Assembly: GCF_963678635.1 (NCBI RefSeq)
Contig: NW_026971336.1
Span: 1-35,972, forward strand
DNA: 35,972 bases
Origin: Symsagittifera roscoffensis
Lineage: Eukaryota > Xenacoelomorpha > Acoela > Convolutidae
Direction: 5' to 3'
Shown here: positions 19,812 to 31,379 of the stretch, piece after piece
How positions within the stretch are numbered: the first letter of the stretch is position 1
How the letters are laid out: the number at the start of each line of letters is the position of its first letter
Position numbers and translations under genes: made by a program
The notes under the pieces: model-generated
Databases searched by the model: none
What the model was told of the DNA's origin: nothing
The model's input: the letters and a program-made list of their open reading frames with translations, nothing else

Positions 19812-20632
19812 TACTTCACACTTTTAAAAACGGCCCAATTCAACCTCAAGAGTTTCATGCAACAAATGTCTGGGTTATTCAACACTCTAATCAAATCAAA
19901 ACAGCAATCTAGCAGTCAAGACGGGGCTCAAGTGCATTCGGCTGTCAGCTTGCTCCTGGCCGGGCTAACGGACCCGAAAGAATTGACAGAGGGCCTGGAT
20001 TACAGCCGGTTGGTTCTCGACGAAATACGAAATCGAGGATGAGTTGATGGCAGATAGCGGAGAGACAGCGACGCCCGACAACGAGATGGAGGTGGTTGAA
20101 AGTTGCTCGGCAGAGCAACTAGAGACGGTGTTTGGGGGCAAGGACAGAAGCGACCAAGGAGGAGTGTCGGATGTATGCCCAGGAAGTGAGCACCCACCGC
20201 GAACTTGCGGTCACGGAGTCTTCAGCTATATATTTGTTTGGTTTTAGTTTACAAAGATGCAGAAAAGATTGGAGAACTTCGTTTGAACGGGCCCGGAGGA
20301 GAAGGAGCCTAAGCTTGTTCCGTCACTAACTGGGGAAGATTTAAAAGACCTCAACGTAAACCAATTACTCGGTCATCTTTTTTTCTACAAAAAATAAGTA
20401 GGCAAGTAACGAGGTTCAGGAATGCATTGTTGAAGCAATGTATATTTCTTCAATACGCGATCGGGTCAAATCAGACGACGAGCTTCAAAACGTTTTGAAG
20501 AAAAACAAAATTACATACGCCAGAACACGAAGGAGTCAGCTGATTTGCTTCTATCAATTGGTTGAGAAAATTCCTCTGCCTAAAAGAAGAGATACTGGCT
20601 TCAAACCATCAGAGATGCTCAACAAATAGTCG
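19812..20632 (+). pseudogene. Unidentified decayed plus-strand gene
   Basis: Plus-strand open pieces follow each other in changing frames. From 19812 to 20042 there is an open stretch with VSLLLAGLTDPKELTEGLDY and an ATG at 19857. A shift near 20020-20040 leads to a hydrophilic acidic part (ETATPDNEMEVVESCSAEQL). Near 20290-20390 EPKLVPSLTGEDLKDLNVNQ appears before a TAA. Finally 20438-20629 reads SSIRDRVKSDDELQNVLKKN and ends in TAG. The composition is protein-like and helix-rich. The strand is opposite to the adjacent Polinton genes, so it is either a host-derived fragment or a plus-strand gene of the element. I do not recognise it. Confidence 0.35.
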
Positions 20633-20645
20633 ATCATCAAAAAAA

Positions 20646-20685
20646 TTTGCGAAACCAACACAGAGTTTGCGAAACCAACGCAGAG
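20646..20685. repeat. 20-bp tandem duplication
   Basis: TTTGCGAAACCAACACAGAG is followed directly by a second copy with a single A-to-G difference. Confidence 0.85.
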
Positions 20686-20802
20686 GGTGCCACTTTAGTC
20701 GATAGCTGCTGTGATGAGGAAAGCAGCAAAAACGAAGTTGACGAGCAATGAAAACTGTTATAGAACAACAGTTATATTTAAAAGATTTTTATCGCAAAAC
20801 AA

Positions 20803-21275
20803 TTATTTTCTTCCAATTAGATACAAAATTACTGTGACAAACTGTATTATATCGTCTTGTGAAACAAAGTTAATTAAAGTAATTTTTCCTTTCGTTTTTG
20901 AATAAATACAATGAGCCAGAAGCAAACAATGAAATCCACAAATTGAACTAATCTGTTTTTGAGTGAAGGGAGCAAATACTTGTTTTTTTGGCATCGAGTT
21001 TGTACAACAGCACTCTTTTAGATTGAGGGAAACCGCATTTGAATCGATCTGTTGAAACTGTCATAAACATATTGAATTGGTTGCCCATGAGAGTCACTAG
21101 TTGAAGCTAACAAAAGCCAAAGTTCGCCCAACATAACTATAGGTTGCGTGTTGATAAGAGTTAAAAAATTTTTGTCAATTTTTGGAAACATATCGGAGGG
21201 GAAACATCCTAGAAATCTGAATGATAATTGAGGATGTAAAAAACAGAGTTTGCTCATTTCAAAATTTTCAACCAT
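20803..21275 (-). pseudogene. Polinton adenain-type cysteine protease, inactivated
   Basis: Polinton PRO, related to adenovirus adenain, matures capsid proteins. I place the start at the ATG at 21273-21275 (MVENFEMSKLCFLHPQLSF), because it overlaps the end of the minor capsid gene by 8 nt. The His motif of the family (NTDP, then GxHW) appears as INTQPIVMLGELW. The codon at 21120-21122 is CTT (Leu) where catalytic His is expected. VYDSFNRS follows at the acidic position. The frame ends at a stop at 21018-21020 and resumes, one frame over, in 20803-20994 with the catalytic-Cys motif SSICGFHC (Cys codon 20938-20940). The length of about 155 residues fits the family's small proteases. The lost His and the frameshift make it non-functional. 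Confidence 0.7.
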
Positions 21276-22698
21276 TGTACACTGTAGAGTTTTTGATGAT
21301 CTCGCCGTTGCGATCAATAAATACGACTGATTGACGTTCGCCGAGTACAATCAGGCGAATAGGTTTATGAGTAATTTTTTCAAATTTCATTTCAACACCC
21401 AACCGGGAACCAGTAAGTTCCGGACGAATACTGCTATCGCCCAAGTGCCAATCCTTTGTAAGATTGAACACTGGTTTAAAGTGGTTGCGGAAATTAGACA
21501 GATTGATCATATTACCGCCGTGATCGAATCCGAGTGATCTCATTGTTCTCGAATAAGTTTATATATAGGAAAAACTATTTTTTCCTATGTCGATAGGCGT
21601 TCCTCCTACAGAATTTCCCTCGCGAATAACTCGAATTGTCGACAAGTCAAAATCTACAGAATTGAAGGGATTTGTAGCATAGCTTCCTGTAAAATTCTTT
21701 TCGGGCACCATAGATAATTGTAGACGCTTTTTCGGGGCCCAGTTGAAAATGTCGTCTCTAAAACAAACACTATTTCCACTTGAAATGAGAAAAGACGCTG
21801 CGACAACTTCTTTAAACTCGTGTTCGGCCACTTTTCTAGTAAGAGCGCGGTCAATGGATAAGTGAGTTTCGTGTCTAAGTTCCAGCATGTGAACTAGGCA
21901 AGTAGCTCTTACAACTTTTACTTCACAATTTTGGAGCCTACAATTTGTTGGACTTTTCATCAAAACGAATTGATTCATGGCTCGAGTTAACCAAAGGCGT
22001 ACTTCAACCCCAGGTAGTAGATATTTGTCAATATCGGTCAAGAATGCGTCGTTGAGTCGGAAATGATATCTCCAATTTCGTCCTTATTTTACAAAATCGT
22101 ATCGTTTTCTATTATAGGGCTTTGTACCGTCTTGAAATTTTGTGGGATCATCTTCAAACTCGAAGTTTTGACATGCTAAAAAGCCCTGTTTGTATTGGGC
22201 ATCGCTAGACAAATCGACTTCCATTAGGGTCTTGTAAGGATGTAGATTCTTAGATGGCGATACTACAATTCCATTCAAACTCACTTCTACATTTTGCCAA
22301 ATGCTCTCTGCTAGATTAATGACAAAAATGGGCTTTCCCGTTTTAGTAGGAGTAGTGCTGTTGACAACAGCTTCCTCGTCTTCTTCTTTTTCTGCTGCCG
22401 AGGACGTTGTCCCTGTCCCAACCATCTGGAGCTCCAAATCCAATTATATATTTCTCGAGTCTATTGCAACCCCGCTAACATCGGTCTTTGACCCCGTAAA
22501 TTCGAATTCTAAGACTGACGCATCCGCATTAGCGGGAGGAGAGACACGCTCGTCATATCCTGAATGAAAATCTTCGAGTACGTGGCCAGGTGAAAACAAA
22601 TCAAGAGCTGAATGAGTTACCGATGTTGGGGGCTCAGATGTGACAAAAAAATTTGACGACGATCCTAGTCCTTCTCCTCCACCTCCTTTTCGTCTCAT
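21268..22698 (-). pseudogene. Polinton minor capsid (penton-like) protein, three nonsense codons
   Basis: This corresponds to the Polinton minor capsid or penton-base protein, often annotated in animal genomes as F54H12.2-like. A single frame runs 476 codons from ATG 22698 to TGA 21268-21270 without any indel, interrupted only by TAA at 22444-22446, 22084-22086 and 21559-21561. Family landmarks in order: SALDLFSPG near residue 30, FEFTG, then after the first stop SIWQNVEVSLNGIVVSP and PYKTLMEVDL. After the second come YLLPGVEVRLWLTRAMNQF and FTGSYATNPFN. After the third, FNLTKDWHLGDS and IRLIVLGERQSVVFIDRNG. Length and order match the family. It lies between the basic protein gene (36-bp gap) and the protease (8-nt overlap). 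Confidence 0.8.
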
Positions 22699-22733
22699 CG
22701 CTATGCTTTATCAACTAGCTTGGTGAAAAAGCC

Positions 22734-23139
22734 TTATCTGTTTCGCTTCTTGGTTGCCTTTTTCTTGTTCTTTTGAGGTGCCTTTTTTCGTTGTTTTGAA
22801 GTGGTGGGCTTGATCGCCTGCTTTTTCTTCAGAACGCTTCGACGACGGCGGGTTCCTCCTCCTACTTGTTTGCGAATAGTATTTTGAAATTTTTTTAAAG
22901 AAGATTTTGGTTTAGAACGCCCGTCCAATATTTCTAATACTTCGCGAGCAGCGGCTGATAAAAAAATCTTTGGCCAATGGGATGGCGTACTTTTTAGCGA
23001 ACGGAGTTAGAAAACTTTTGAGACCTATGCGGATGGCTGAGCCTACTCCACTGCCGTATTGCCGAGCTTGAGAACCAGCAAAGTAGTTCCCTGTTGGACG
23101 ATTGGCAACTATGCGATTGGAATGATAATTAATATACAT
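22734..23139 (-). pseudogene. Polinton basic virion protein, one frameshift
   Basis: A small basic protein upstream of the capsid gene, like the Polinton proteins compared with adenovirus core or pVI-type proteins. It begins at ATG 23137-23139 (MYINYHSNRIVANRPTG), continues with a glycine-containing amphipathic segment (YGSGVGSAIRIGLKSFL) and reaches a seven-A run at 22960-22966, where the frame changes. The second half (22734-22928) is very basic, with RRRRS, KKKQ and repeated KK, ending KKRNR then TAA. Both halves make sense as one protein of about 135 residues. Because the only lesion is in a homopolymer, the gene may be intact in reality. Assignment rests on position, size and composition. 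Confidence 0.6.
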
Positions 23140-23343
23140 CCATCAAGTATTCGGAGGACACAGACAGACTGACAGACGATTACTCGATTGTGCACGACTG
23201 AATTATAAAGCATTTAAGCAATGAACGAGTTAAAAAAGATATGCTTTCAGTTGACTGCCACCTGGTGACGAGATCGCGAGCGGTCATCCGGATATTTGTA
23301 GCTAACCAGCCCCGATTCGTAGAACCTACCCAAAATTCCCGCT

Positions 23344-24562
<1,219 letters not shown>

Positions 24563-24646
24563 TTATAATTTTTAGTGCGTAACTGTTTCGTATCAAATTA
24601 TCGGCAGAGTTTTAAGCGGAAATGAACGTTTCAAAAGATTTGCGTA

Positions 24647-25104
24647 TTAGGGATGCAACTTTTCATCCTTTATTTGCAAACTTTTCAAAAATAGTAAAAC
24701 GTAATTTTTTGGCGTTGTATGAACAATTGTTGCTGCTGATGCACTCAAACCAATTCTCACAAATTTTTCAGACGTGTTTAGAAAGACGTCGGGATGATTG
24801 TCTATTAGTTTTAAAATATTCCGTATGCGCATACGTTTGTTGTTGTAGGCGGTACTGGTTGATGTTACAGTAGGAAAAATATGCTGTTCAAGCAGCGCAG
24901 GTTTCTCCTCTTTTTCCTCGCCCTGCGTTTTCTCTTTCTTTGTCTCCTAAAAAAATTGTGGCGGTTGTTGAGGTGGAAGGCGATTTTCTTTCTTTGAGTC
25001 CTGAAGGCTACTTTCCTGTTGTTGTGTTGTTGTTTTTGTTGTTGTAGAAGATAATTTGCAGGGATGAGGACAAATTTTTCGAGCTGCTGGTTGTCATTTA
25101 TCAT
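24647..25104 (-). pseudogene. Unidentified Polinton ORF upstream of integrase, frameshifted
   Basis: Between ATPase and integrase on the same strand. The ATG at 25102-25104 opens MINDNQQLEKFVLIPANYLL, then a Gln- and Asn-rich stretch. At the seven-A run 24949-24955 the frame appears to shift into 24647-24946. That segment is Lys/Glu-rich at first (KEKTQGEEKEEKPALLEQ) and then reads RIRNILKLIDNHPDVFLN and VRIGLSASAATIVHTTP before a TAA. About 150 residues in total. The plus-strand ORF over 24622-24873 is the likely shadow. No domain was recognised. A duplicate lies at 26348-26805. Confidence 0.4.
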
Positions 25105-25271
25105 TAACAGGATGAGGGTGAGGATGAGAAGGCGGAAGAAGGGGCAATGATAGCAACCTCTCCGACTCTAGATTCAGTGCAGCGAGCAATTTGTCTGAAC
25201 AGTGGTCTAGTGGAATTGTGTGATCCCGATTGCTAATTGAATTTGATGAGTTGGGGCTGTTAAAAAAAACT

Positions 25272-26263
<992 letters not shown>

Positions 26264-26347
26264 TTATAATTTTTAGTGCGTAACTGTTTCGTATCAAATT
26301 ATCGGCAGAGTTTTAAGCGGAAATGAACGTTTCAAAAGATTTGCGTA

Positions 26348-26805
26348 TTAGGGATGCAACTTTTCATCCTTTATTTGCAAACTTTTCAAAAATAGTAAAA
26401 CGTAATTTTTTGGCGTTGTATGAACAATTGTTGCTGCTGATGCACTCAAACCAATTCTCACAAATTTTTCAGACGTGTTTAGAAAGACGTCGGGATGATT
26501 GTCTATTAGTTTTAAAATATTCCGTATGCGCATACGTTTGTTGTTGTAGGCGGTACTGGTTGATGTTACAGTAGGAAAAATATGCTGTTCAAGCAGCGCA
26601 GGTTTCTCCTCTTTTTCCTCGCCCTGCGTTTTCTCTTTCTTTGTCTCCTAAAAAAATTGTGGCGGTTGTTGAGGTGGAAGGCGATTTTCTTTCTTTGAGT
26701 CCTGAAGGCTACTTTCCTGTTGTTGTGTTGTTGTTTTTGTTGTTGTAGAAGATAATTTGCAGGGATGAGGACAAATTTTTCGAGCTGCTGGTTGTCATTT
26801 ATCAT
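26348..26805 (-). pseudogene. Duplicate of the unidentified ORF at 24647-25104
   Basis: Identical in what I compared, including the seven-A run where the frame changes. It lies directly downstream of the ATPase and is the copy that keeps the ancestral neighbour. Confidence 0.4.
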
Positions 26806-26973
26806 TAACAGGATGAGGGTGAGGATGAGAAGGCGGAAGAAGGGGCAATGATAGCAACCTCTCCGACTCTAGATTCAGTGCAGCGAGCAATTTGTCTGAA
26901 CAGTGGTCTAGTGGAATTGTGTGATCCCGATTGCTAATTGAATTTGATGAGTTGGGGCTGTTAAAAAAAACTC

Positions 26974-27426
26974 GTCAAGGTTCCTGTGACCGACTATTTC
27001 TGCAGCTTTGGGGGTAAAAAGTAGAGAGTGGATTTCTCCTGTTTGACGAGACTGGAAGTTCTCTTTAATACAATCTCTATAGCAGTTTTAAATAAACTGA
27101 GGCCTGGCGCATTCTAGCTCTGTGCCAGGTATTTTGAGTTGTTTTCCAACGCGGGAAGAGTTTGTTAAAAGTACATGTATAGTTTTTTTGTCGACTGTCA
27201 CTTAAAGTTTTCCCTGATGGTAAAAGTTGTGTTTGATGAAAATGACAGATAAATCCTTGTGACTTCCGGCTGTGGCTAATGTTGAAAAAGCTTTACATTG
27301 TAAAATTTATTCACAAAAACTATCAAAATTTACTAGAGTTTTCTTGTTACCAAAGTCTTGGAGGATTTTTTGTATGGTTTGATCTACAATAAAAGAATCT
27401 GAGGCTTCGACACTGCTTTTTGATCG

Positions 27427-27458
<32 letters not shown>

Positions 27459-27657
27459 GGACTTAAACGTCTCGTTTAAAGTCGGAACATATTGTTTCCC
27501 AGAAACGATAGAATTAAACTACAGATTTAAAAGCTGGTTGAAATATACCGACGATTGGCTGAGTTAGCATTGAGTAAATTAACCATGTTTTTCCAGATCC
27601 TGATGCACCGCCTACACACATGAATATTCGCTCATTTGTGTAGATTATTTTATTCAT
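26974..27657 (-). pseudogene. Polinton packaging ATPase (FtsK/HerA type), four nonsense codons
   Basis: This ATPase pumps DNA into the capsid. The ATG at 27655-27657 starts MNKIIYTNERIF, followed by the P-loop GGASGSGKT (27586-27612). The frame then stays in phase for at least 150 codons, with TAA at 27514-27516, 27463-27465, 27307-27309 and 27202-27204. FYRFWETICSDFKRDV lies between the first two stops. A (CA)n microsatellite at 27427-27453 lies inside the frame. Further on come VNFDSFCE (degenerate Walker B, Ser in place of the second Asp), then ATAGSHKDLSVIFIKHN and the Arg-containing NSSRVGKQL expected for this family. The C-terminus fades near the duplication edge. Length and motif order fit Polinton ATPases. 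Confidence 0.8.
27427..27453. repeat. (CA)n microsatellite inside the ATPase frame
   Basis: About thirteen CA dinucleotides. On the minus strand they read as alternating Cys and Val, and the ATPase frame is the same before and after the tract. Confidence 0.9.
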
Positions 27658-27876
27658 TTGTCTTGTTCAATTCACGCGCTGTTGTCTGTACATGAACTAT
27701 GGCGATGTTGAAACTGGAGCTGGGAGTAAATAACTCAAGCAAGTGGACACTATTATAAAATAGGCAGTCTTCTCTTCACAATTGGGGATCTTAGGCACAG
27801 TGGCAAAGCACAAAAGGCAGAGAGCATACAGAAAAAACTCATTTGAACCAAAAATACAACGTCAGCGCCTTGTTTC

Positions 27877-28140
27877 CTACTGCAGAAAAAAAAACCAATT
27901 GGATTTCACTGCAGCTGAAGCCTCACAGTCTTTATGGTCTTCTTCAACACTAATGCTACTTCTACTGCTAGTTTTTGCTCCGGGCAAAGGCGGTGGTAAA
28001 AAATCACTTAGAGTAGAAGACAGAATAGTAAAGTAAGCAGTGCTTTCCTCGCAAATGTAAATGTTGTTGTGATTGCTGCTCAATCTACTTTGAGCCAACT
28101 TGAAAAGACACAAAAAGTTGGGAAGTAAAATAACATACAT
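27877..28140 (-). CDS. Uncertain ORF upstream of ATPase
   Basis: An 87-codon open frame with an ATG at 28138-28140. The first 20 residues are hydrophobic (MYVILLPNFLCLFKLAQS) and could be a signal or membrane segment. A Pro- and Ser-rich middle (FLPPPLPGAKTSSRSS) follows. Orientation agrees with the Polinton. The opposite strand is also open over 27782-28036, so coding is not certain. No family was recognised. Confidence 0.3.
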   Translation of the reverse strand: MYVILLPNFLCLFKLAQSRLSSNHNNIYICEESTAYFTILSSTLSDFLPPPLPGAKTSSRSSISVEEDHKDCEASAAVKSNWFFFLQ

Positions 28141-28428
28141 TTGAGCGAAAAAAGTGATTTGACTATGAGATAGATTGTTGTTGTCAGCACCTTGCAGTCG
28201 TTGGCTTTTGTTTGTGGAACTAGTAGTATTTAAACTTGATGCTGCTGCGTTTTTGAAAAGAGGTAGCTGCTGATCTCATAGTAGAAATAAACCGAAAGAC
28301 CATTTTTTTTAAATTAAGCAAATAATAAAATTTTATCATTCAAATGAAACAACAGACAGTCCATAATAAGAGTAGTTGTAATAGTTTGAAATCTTTTCTT
28401 CTTCTCTTCATTTTTTCCCTCTCCCTAC

Positions 28429-28446
28429 TCACTCACTCACTCACTC
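28429..28446. repeat. (CTCA)n short tandem repeat
   Basis: Four to five units of CTCA at the 3-prime edge of the acidic minus-strand ORF. Confidence 0.8.
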
Positions 28447-28708
28447 CTTCTTCTCTTCCTCGAGGTCGACACGCTTCTCTCTGTCTTTTTTCTCGTCGTG
28501 GTGGTCTCCTTCTTGTAGTTGTTCTCGTTCGCTCACTTGGCCCTCTTGTTGCAGCAGCTGAAAAATGTCGTCGCTGTCGCCGTCGTCAATTTTAATATTT
28601 TCATTCGCCGCCGTCGTCCCTATCATAGACATTTGTCGCTCAAAGGATATAGGACGACTAATTAGTTCCTCTTCTTCTTCATCTTTTTTCTTCTTTCGCT
28701 TCCACTGC
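28441..28708 (-). CDS. Unidentified basic-acidic ORF
   Basis: A minus-strand frame of about 88 codons. It opens after several stops with KRKKKKDEEEEEL, a possible nuclear-localisation signal fused to an acidic patch. It continues with ISFERQMSMIGTTAANEN and ends in a strongly charged helix-like tail (DDGDSDDIFQLLQQEGQ, then many Glu, Asp and Lys) before TGA. ATGs occur at 28632 and slightly downstream. Its composition could fit a DNA-associated virion or regulatory protein, but the DNA is low-complexity. The plus-strand ORF at 28344-28595 overlaps it. Confidence 0.35.
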
Positions 28709-28777
28709 TACTGCTACTAATAACCCAAGCATATCCACAACCCAAGCACCCATATACCTCACCCGAAATCTGATAAA

Positions 28778-28882
28778 ATGAGTTCCTCGGTGGGCGGCGC
28801 GGCGGTCGGGCTCGGGGTGGTCGGTGCGGTCGGGCTCGCGGACGGGGTGGTCGCCGACATGTTCTCCATAATCAAGCAATGA
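28778..28882 (+). CDS. 34-residue Gly/Val-rich hydrophobic peptide in a GC-rich island
   Basis: The plus-strand ATG at 28778-28780 opens a 34-codon frame, MSSSVGGAAVGLGVVGAVGL and onward to IIKQ, closed by TGA. Residues 5-25 could form a Gly-rich membrane helix. The DNA of 28790-28862 is about 75 percent G+C, very unlike the AT-rich DNA around it. The minus strand is also open (28679-28879), with a DHPVREPDRTDHPEPDRR repeat-like segment. I cannot tell which strand is used or whether either is. Confidence 0.25.
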   Translation: MSSSVGGAAVGLGVVGAVGLADGVVADMFSIIKQ

Positions 28883-29024
28883 ACTAGTCGGTCAGTCAGT
28901 CAATCAGGACCTGAAAGGCAGGAATCAAAAGAAGGTAAATGTCAACAACAACATTTTAATAAAAGAAAACATAACTTAAACATTGCTTTAAATGGTAGGT
29001 TTGGTGGTTGATCGTGGATCACAA

Positions 29025-29054
29025 GCACACACACACACACACAAACACACAGAC
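29025..29054. repeat. (CA)n microsatellite
   Basis: About a dozen CA units with one AA interruption, between two low-confidence ORFs. Confidence 0.85.
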
Positions 29055-29090
29055 TAGCCGCTTGAATTGAGTTGAAATTTTTTTAAAAAA

Positions 29091-29250
29091 AATGGAAGAA
29101 AAATCTTTTAATTCTACCAAGCAACAACTATCTATTCAGTACAAAGAAGAAATTAATGATCAAAATGAAACAACAACAAGAACAACGACACCAGAACAAA
29201 GAGAAAATAATCGGGCAGGAATGGCGTTCGAGAAAACTACACTGTGATCA
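29091..29250 (+). CDS. Short hydrophilic plus-strand ORF
   Basis: The ATG at 29091 opens about 53 codons, MEEKSFNSTKQQLSIQYKEE, then a Thr/Arg-rich part, ending at TGA. A longer plus-strand frame (29156-29509) overlaps it and the minus strand is open too (29160-29426). Coding status is unclear. The strand is opposite to the known Polinton genes. Confidence 0.2.
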
Positions 29251-29669
29251 TCAAATGAGGCTTGCGTATTCATCTGATGCTGATGAACCTCCTGATTGTT
29301 CATCGTACCTGCCACTACAATTACCGCCAATGCAGAAGGTGCACGTAAATATTTTGCTAATCGAAGGAAGGCAAACATTGATGTTGAGGCCGTCGTTTGT
29401 AGAAACAGCATTAGTAGCATTAGCAAAAAACCTAACTCGTGGGTTCTGCAACGAAATATTGGCAGTTGAGTGGTCTAGATGTTGTTGCTGCTGTTGTTGT
29501 TATACATAAATAATTCCTTGTAAGGACATATTGTCTGGCAATTGATGCTGCTGTTTATGATGAATCCCATTGCCATTATTTCTGTGATACGAAAAAATGT
29601 AAAAAGAATAACAAGGTTTCAAATTTTGTTTGAATTCCCAAAATCGGCCCAGTTCGGAAGCATCTAATC

Positions 29670-29864
29670 TCAAAAACAATTTACAAATTTTTCACTACCG
29701 TCAAAATTTAACATGTACTCGCTGCTATCGTTCAATCGTTCATCCTCGTCGCATGCAGCAAAAAATTCCATAGCTGGACAGCAGTTTCTATACATCATGC
29801 TGTCAACAGCATTTCGTGACCATATTTGGACATTAAGTTTGGGTGAAAGCGGTATAAGAGCCAT
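29670..29864 (-). CDS. Unidentified Polinton-strand ORF, 64 codons
   Basis: A minus-strand frame with IPLSPKLNVQIWSRNAVDSM, a Cys pair (YRNCCPAMEFFAAC) and an acidic end (DEDERLNDSSEYMLNFDG). It looks more protein-like than the overlapping plus-strand frame at 29713-29934. It may be a remnant of a virion gene. No family was recognised. Confidence 0.3.
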   Translation of the reverse strand: MALIPLSPKLNVQIWSRNAVDSMMYRNCCPAMEFFAACDEDERLNDSSEYMLNFDGSEKFVNCF

Positions 29865-29934
29865 TGATCTGAAAAAAATAGCAATGAAATCAACAATAAC
29901 AGATGAATTTCAAACGAGAACAGATTTGAATTGA

Positions 29935-30198
29935 ATGATGGATAGCTGATCCACTCAACATACGGTCGCTTTATAAAACAAAGTCGGTTTCACATGATGT
30001 TTTTATTACTATGGATGATTTACTCGTACAAACACACACAATAGAAAAGTAGAGTCTTAAAATCAGCTAAAATAATTTTATGAATGCTTTCAGACTGTCT
30101 TAGATCTCAAAAAAGGGGGTCGTTTTGAAAGTATTTACGATTGTCTTCATCTGTGAGCCACGCTGTTCTGAGGGAGCGACAAAATAAATCCCCATACG
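29935..30198. other. Spacer, no gene recognised
   Basis: AT-rich with no notable open frame. Confidence 0.4.
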
Positions 30199-30426
30199 CT
30201 ACAAGACTTTTATACGGAGCGAAGGCGGCATATATCGAGAACGGACAGAAAACAATTTTTTGTAAGATCCTGTAGTCGGCTTCTGGTGGCGAAACTTCTT
30301 CTCCCTCTTCTTTCTTGTACTTTCAGCTGTCCTGTTTCTCGCTTTTTGGATCGAAGAAGTCGCGCACCATATTTGAAATGTTTTCCGAATCCCAGTTGAC
30401 GCTCTTTGGGGTAACATGCTGAGCAT
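30199..30426 (-). CDS. Unidentified basic ORF, 75 codons
   Basis: A minus-strand frame from ATG 30426 with many Arg and Lys (RKKREKKFRHQKPTTG) and a later RSRYMPPSLR. It has the same strand as PolB and the ATPase. It may be a core-like protein or a chance frame. Confidence 0.25.
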   Translation of the reverse strand: MLSMLPQRASTGIRKTFQIWCATSSIQKARNRTAESTRKKREKKFRHQKPTTGSYKKLFSVRSRYMPPSLRIKVL

Positions 30427-30503
30427 CAGAACTCCATGCTTTTTTAGATGCTATTGGAACATGTATTAAAATATGCAGATGATTGAAGGCAGTTTGATTG
30501 CGA

Positions 30504-30806
30504 TCAAAAGGTTCGGTTCACTCGAGAACAGAGACATTTCCCATACAAGCAACTGCCCATCTGATCTTCGCAATCATGAGTAATAAAATGAGACTGATTG
30601 TCGTCGTCAACCTCACGAAATCCACATTGTTTAGAGCACTTATAAAAGTGAGACCCCATAATATACATGAAGCTTTTATCTTTCAATATGTTTCCAAGTC
30701 TTTCTTTTACCATCCTACAATGTTGAAGTGCTTTTCCTTCATGTGTAGTGTTTGAGAAGAAGATGAAGTGAATATTTTTTGTGTTGCAACGAGCTCGAAA
30801 CTCCAT
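30504..30806 (-). CDS. Cys/His-rich ORF of the Polinton, possibly intact
   Basis: A 100-codon minus-strand ORF. The ATG at 30804-30806 is in good context (CAAAAATGG). The first half is mixed (KNIHFIFFSNTTHEGKAL). The second half has spaced Cys and His (YKCSKQCGFRE, HFITHDCEDQMGSCLYGKC), which suggests one or two zinc-binding sites. It ends in TGA. It is one of the few open frames here without an obvious lesion. I do not recognise a family. Its place between PolB and the ATPase makes an element-encoded role likely. The opposite-strand frame over 30498-30755 is a probable shadow. Confidence 0.45.
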   Translation of the reverse strand: MEFRARCNTKNIHFIFFSNTTHEGKALQHCRMVKERLGNILKDKSFMYIMGSHFYKCSKQCGFREVDDDNQSHFITHDCEDQMGSCLYGKCLCSRVNRTF

Positions 30807-30986
30807 TTTTGCAAGCGATCTGAAAGTGACAGCAAATTATAATTGGTAACGAAACTAAAAGTCAAAAAGGCTACAAATCAAACAAAAAGAGATGTAAAGA
30901 GAGAAGATTACGAATGAAGAAAAATTAAATTATAAACATGATGTATCAAAACTATTATAGTCTGTTATTATATCGTTCAACGCAAT

Positions 30987-31379
30987 TTAGTTGTGCCGAG
31001 GACAATTATCCTTACTGCTGGCACTAACATCACTTGTTTTTCCATTGCTTTTGATGATAGGACGGAGACGAACTATTAGGGATGTTTCATCGAGTGAAGA
31101 TACTCTCTGAAATGTTTGTTGTTGTTGTTTTTGTTCGCAGGAGGCAAATGACACGTTATGACTGCGTTCGGTTTGCCAAAGTGTTCGATTGAAAGAGTTG
31201 TTGCTTGTTGTTTTTTCTGCTTCTTCGACGTGGTCATCAACAAAATTTCCGACAGCTGTTTCAATATCCTCATCCTCCTCCTCGACTGCTGCTTCTAAGT
31301 CATTAGAATTTGTTCGGAATTTTGTTTCCAACAAAAAGAACCCAGTCAAATGCACAACAACAAAGCGCTGTTGATTCAA
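30987..31379 (-). CDS. Unidentified acidic ORF downstream of PolB
   Basis: An open minus-strand stretch of 130 codons. The N-terminal part is hydrophobic (RFVVVHLTGFFLLETKF), then a long acidic run (EAAVEEEDEDIETAVGNFVD) and a Ser-rich, basic C-terminus ending at TAA. No ATG opens the stretch; the first codon is TTG. It may be a downstream part of a gene that includes 31376-31603. No family was recognised. Confidence 0.3.
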   Translation of the reverse strand: MNQQRFVVVHLTGFFLLETKFRTNSNDLEAAVEEEDEDIETAVGNFVDDHVEEAEKTTSNNSFNRTLWQTERSHNVSFASCEQKQQQQTFQRVSSLDETSLIVRLRPIIKSNGKTSDVSASSKDNCPRHN

